Of a DNA stretch of 64,000 nt, positions 63,819-64,000 are shown in pieces. The stretch spans positions 558,001 through 622,000 of the forward strand of contig NZ_AZQN01000001.1 in assembly GCF_000566685.1 (NCBI RefSeq). Direction: 5' to 3'. The notes under the pieces were generated by a model. That model was given only the letters and a program-made list of their open reading frames with translations. It had not been told where the DNA came from and ran no database searches. How positions within the stretch are numbered: position 1 is the first letter of the stretch; each line of letters starts with the position of its first letter. The DNA is from Dyadobacter tibetensis Y620-1. GTDB lineage: Bacteria; Bacteroidota; Bacteroidia; Cytophagales; Spirosomataceae. Position numbers and translations under genes: made by a program.

Positions 63819-64000
63819 ATGGAACCAAAGAATAAAATATTAATCATCGATGATGACGAGCGGAACATATTTGCCCTGACCGCCATGCTCAAATCAAAAT
63901 CGTATCATTGTATCTCCTGTTCCGGAGCAAGGGAAGCCATTGACCTGTTACATACCGATCAGGAGGTCGACGCAGTTTTGATAGATATTATGATGCCTGA
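63819..64000 (+). CDS. Response regulator receiver, partial (cut by the right edge)
   Basis: From the ATG at 63819 the frame reads KNKILIIDDDERNIFALTAML and then DAVLIDIMMPD/E, the acidic pocket and phospho-acceptor site of a receiver domain. About 60 codons are visible before the window ends, so any output domain is unknown. It follows the large hybrid kinase by 55 bp on the same strand. Confidence 0.88.
   Translation, partial: MEPKNKILIIDDDERNIFALTAMLKSKSYHCISCSGAREAIDLLHTDQEVDAVLIDIMMP

Overview
The window looks like chromosomal core sequence from a Bacteroidota bacterium, most likely of the Cytophagia/Cytophagales type. The evidence is a gliding-motility gldC gene, the long (669 aa) ispG form, a type III glutamine synthetase, several DUF families typical of the phylum, weak Shine-Dalgarno sequences, and upstream -7 boxes matching the Bacteroidota consensus TAnnTTTG. 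I see no tRNA, rRNA, insertion sequence, CRISPR array, prophage or integrase. Gene density is high and composition is even, so nothing points to a recently acquired island.

Layout. 1-865: folE (cut by the left edge) and a 6-pyruvoyl-tetrahydropterin synthase/QueD homologue. 1152-4918: a GH109-type glycosidase, an FHS sugar transporter and a GHMP/galactokinase-like kinase, which together look like a GalNAc/galactose salvage unit. 5073-7670: ispG, an unlisted 59-aa membrane protein and a YjbR-family protein. 7786-8931 (minus): gldC and a DUF4197 lipoprotein. 9041-14241: cinA, then a tight four-gene run of a 2-oxoacid dehydrogenase E2, a 5'-nucleotidase-like HAD protein, a response regulator and a histidine kinase. 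14684-16928 (minus): desaturase, DUF4159 protein and rsmE. 17301-27203: a nitrogen-assimilation neighbourhood with GSII, GSIII plus an acidic partner protein, ammonium transporter and porin; an LTA-synthase-like enzyme and mtaB are interleaved. 27805-32693: ferredoxin, LuxC-type acyl-CoA reductase, an ATP-grasp protein, a class III aminotransferase and an aldose epimerase.

32775-37563 (minus) carries trxA, dnaE and a DUF2461 gene. 37812-40946 carries trpS, a PAP2 phosphatase, prs and rplY. 41020-44080 has a 2-hydroxyacid dehydrogenase divergent from pdxA and yicC. 44328-50544 has a TPR histidine kinase, a methyltransferase, an RND-type exporter and an orphan Anbu (proteasome-like) peptidase. 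50862-52198 is a ferredoxin/ferredoxin-NADP reductase pair. 52569-56239 pairs a hexuronate-type MFS transporter with a c-type-cytochrome lipoprotein. 56407-58312 has an RlmL-like RNA methyltransferase and an unknown lipoprotein. 58583 to the right edge is a three-gene phosphorelay cluster whose last gene is cut off.

Most genes are recognisable housekeeping or metabolic families. The items most worth following up are the GSIII-linked acidic protein, the orphan Anbu peptidase, the E2/nucleotidase/two-component run, the ATP-grasp/aminotransferase pair and the transporter/cytochrome-lipoprotein pair. I did not find a clear-cut new defence or mobile system.
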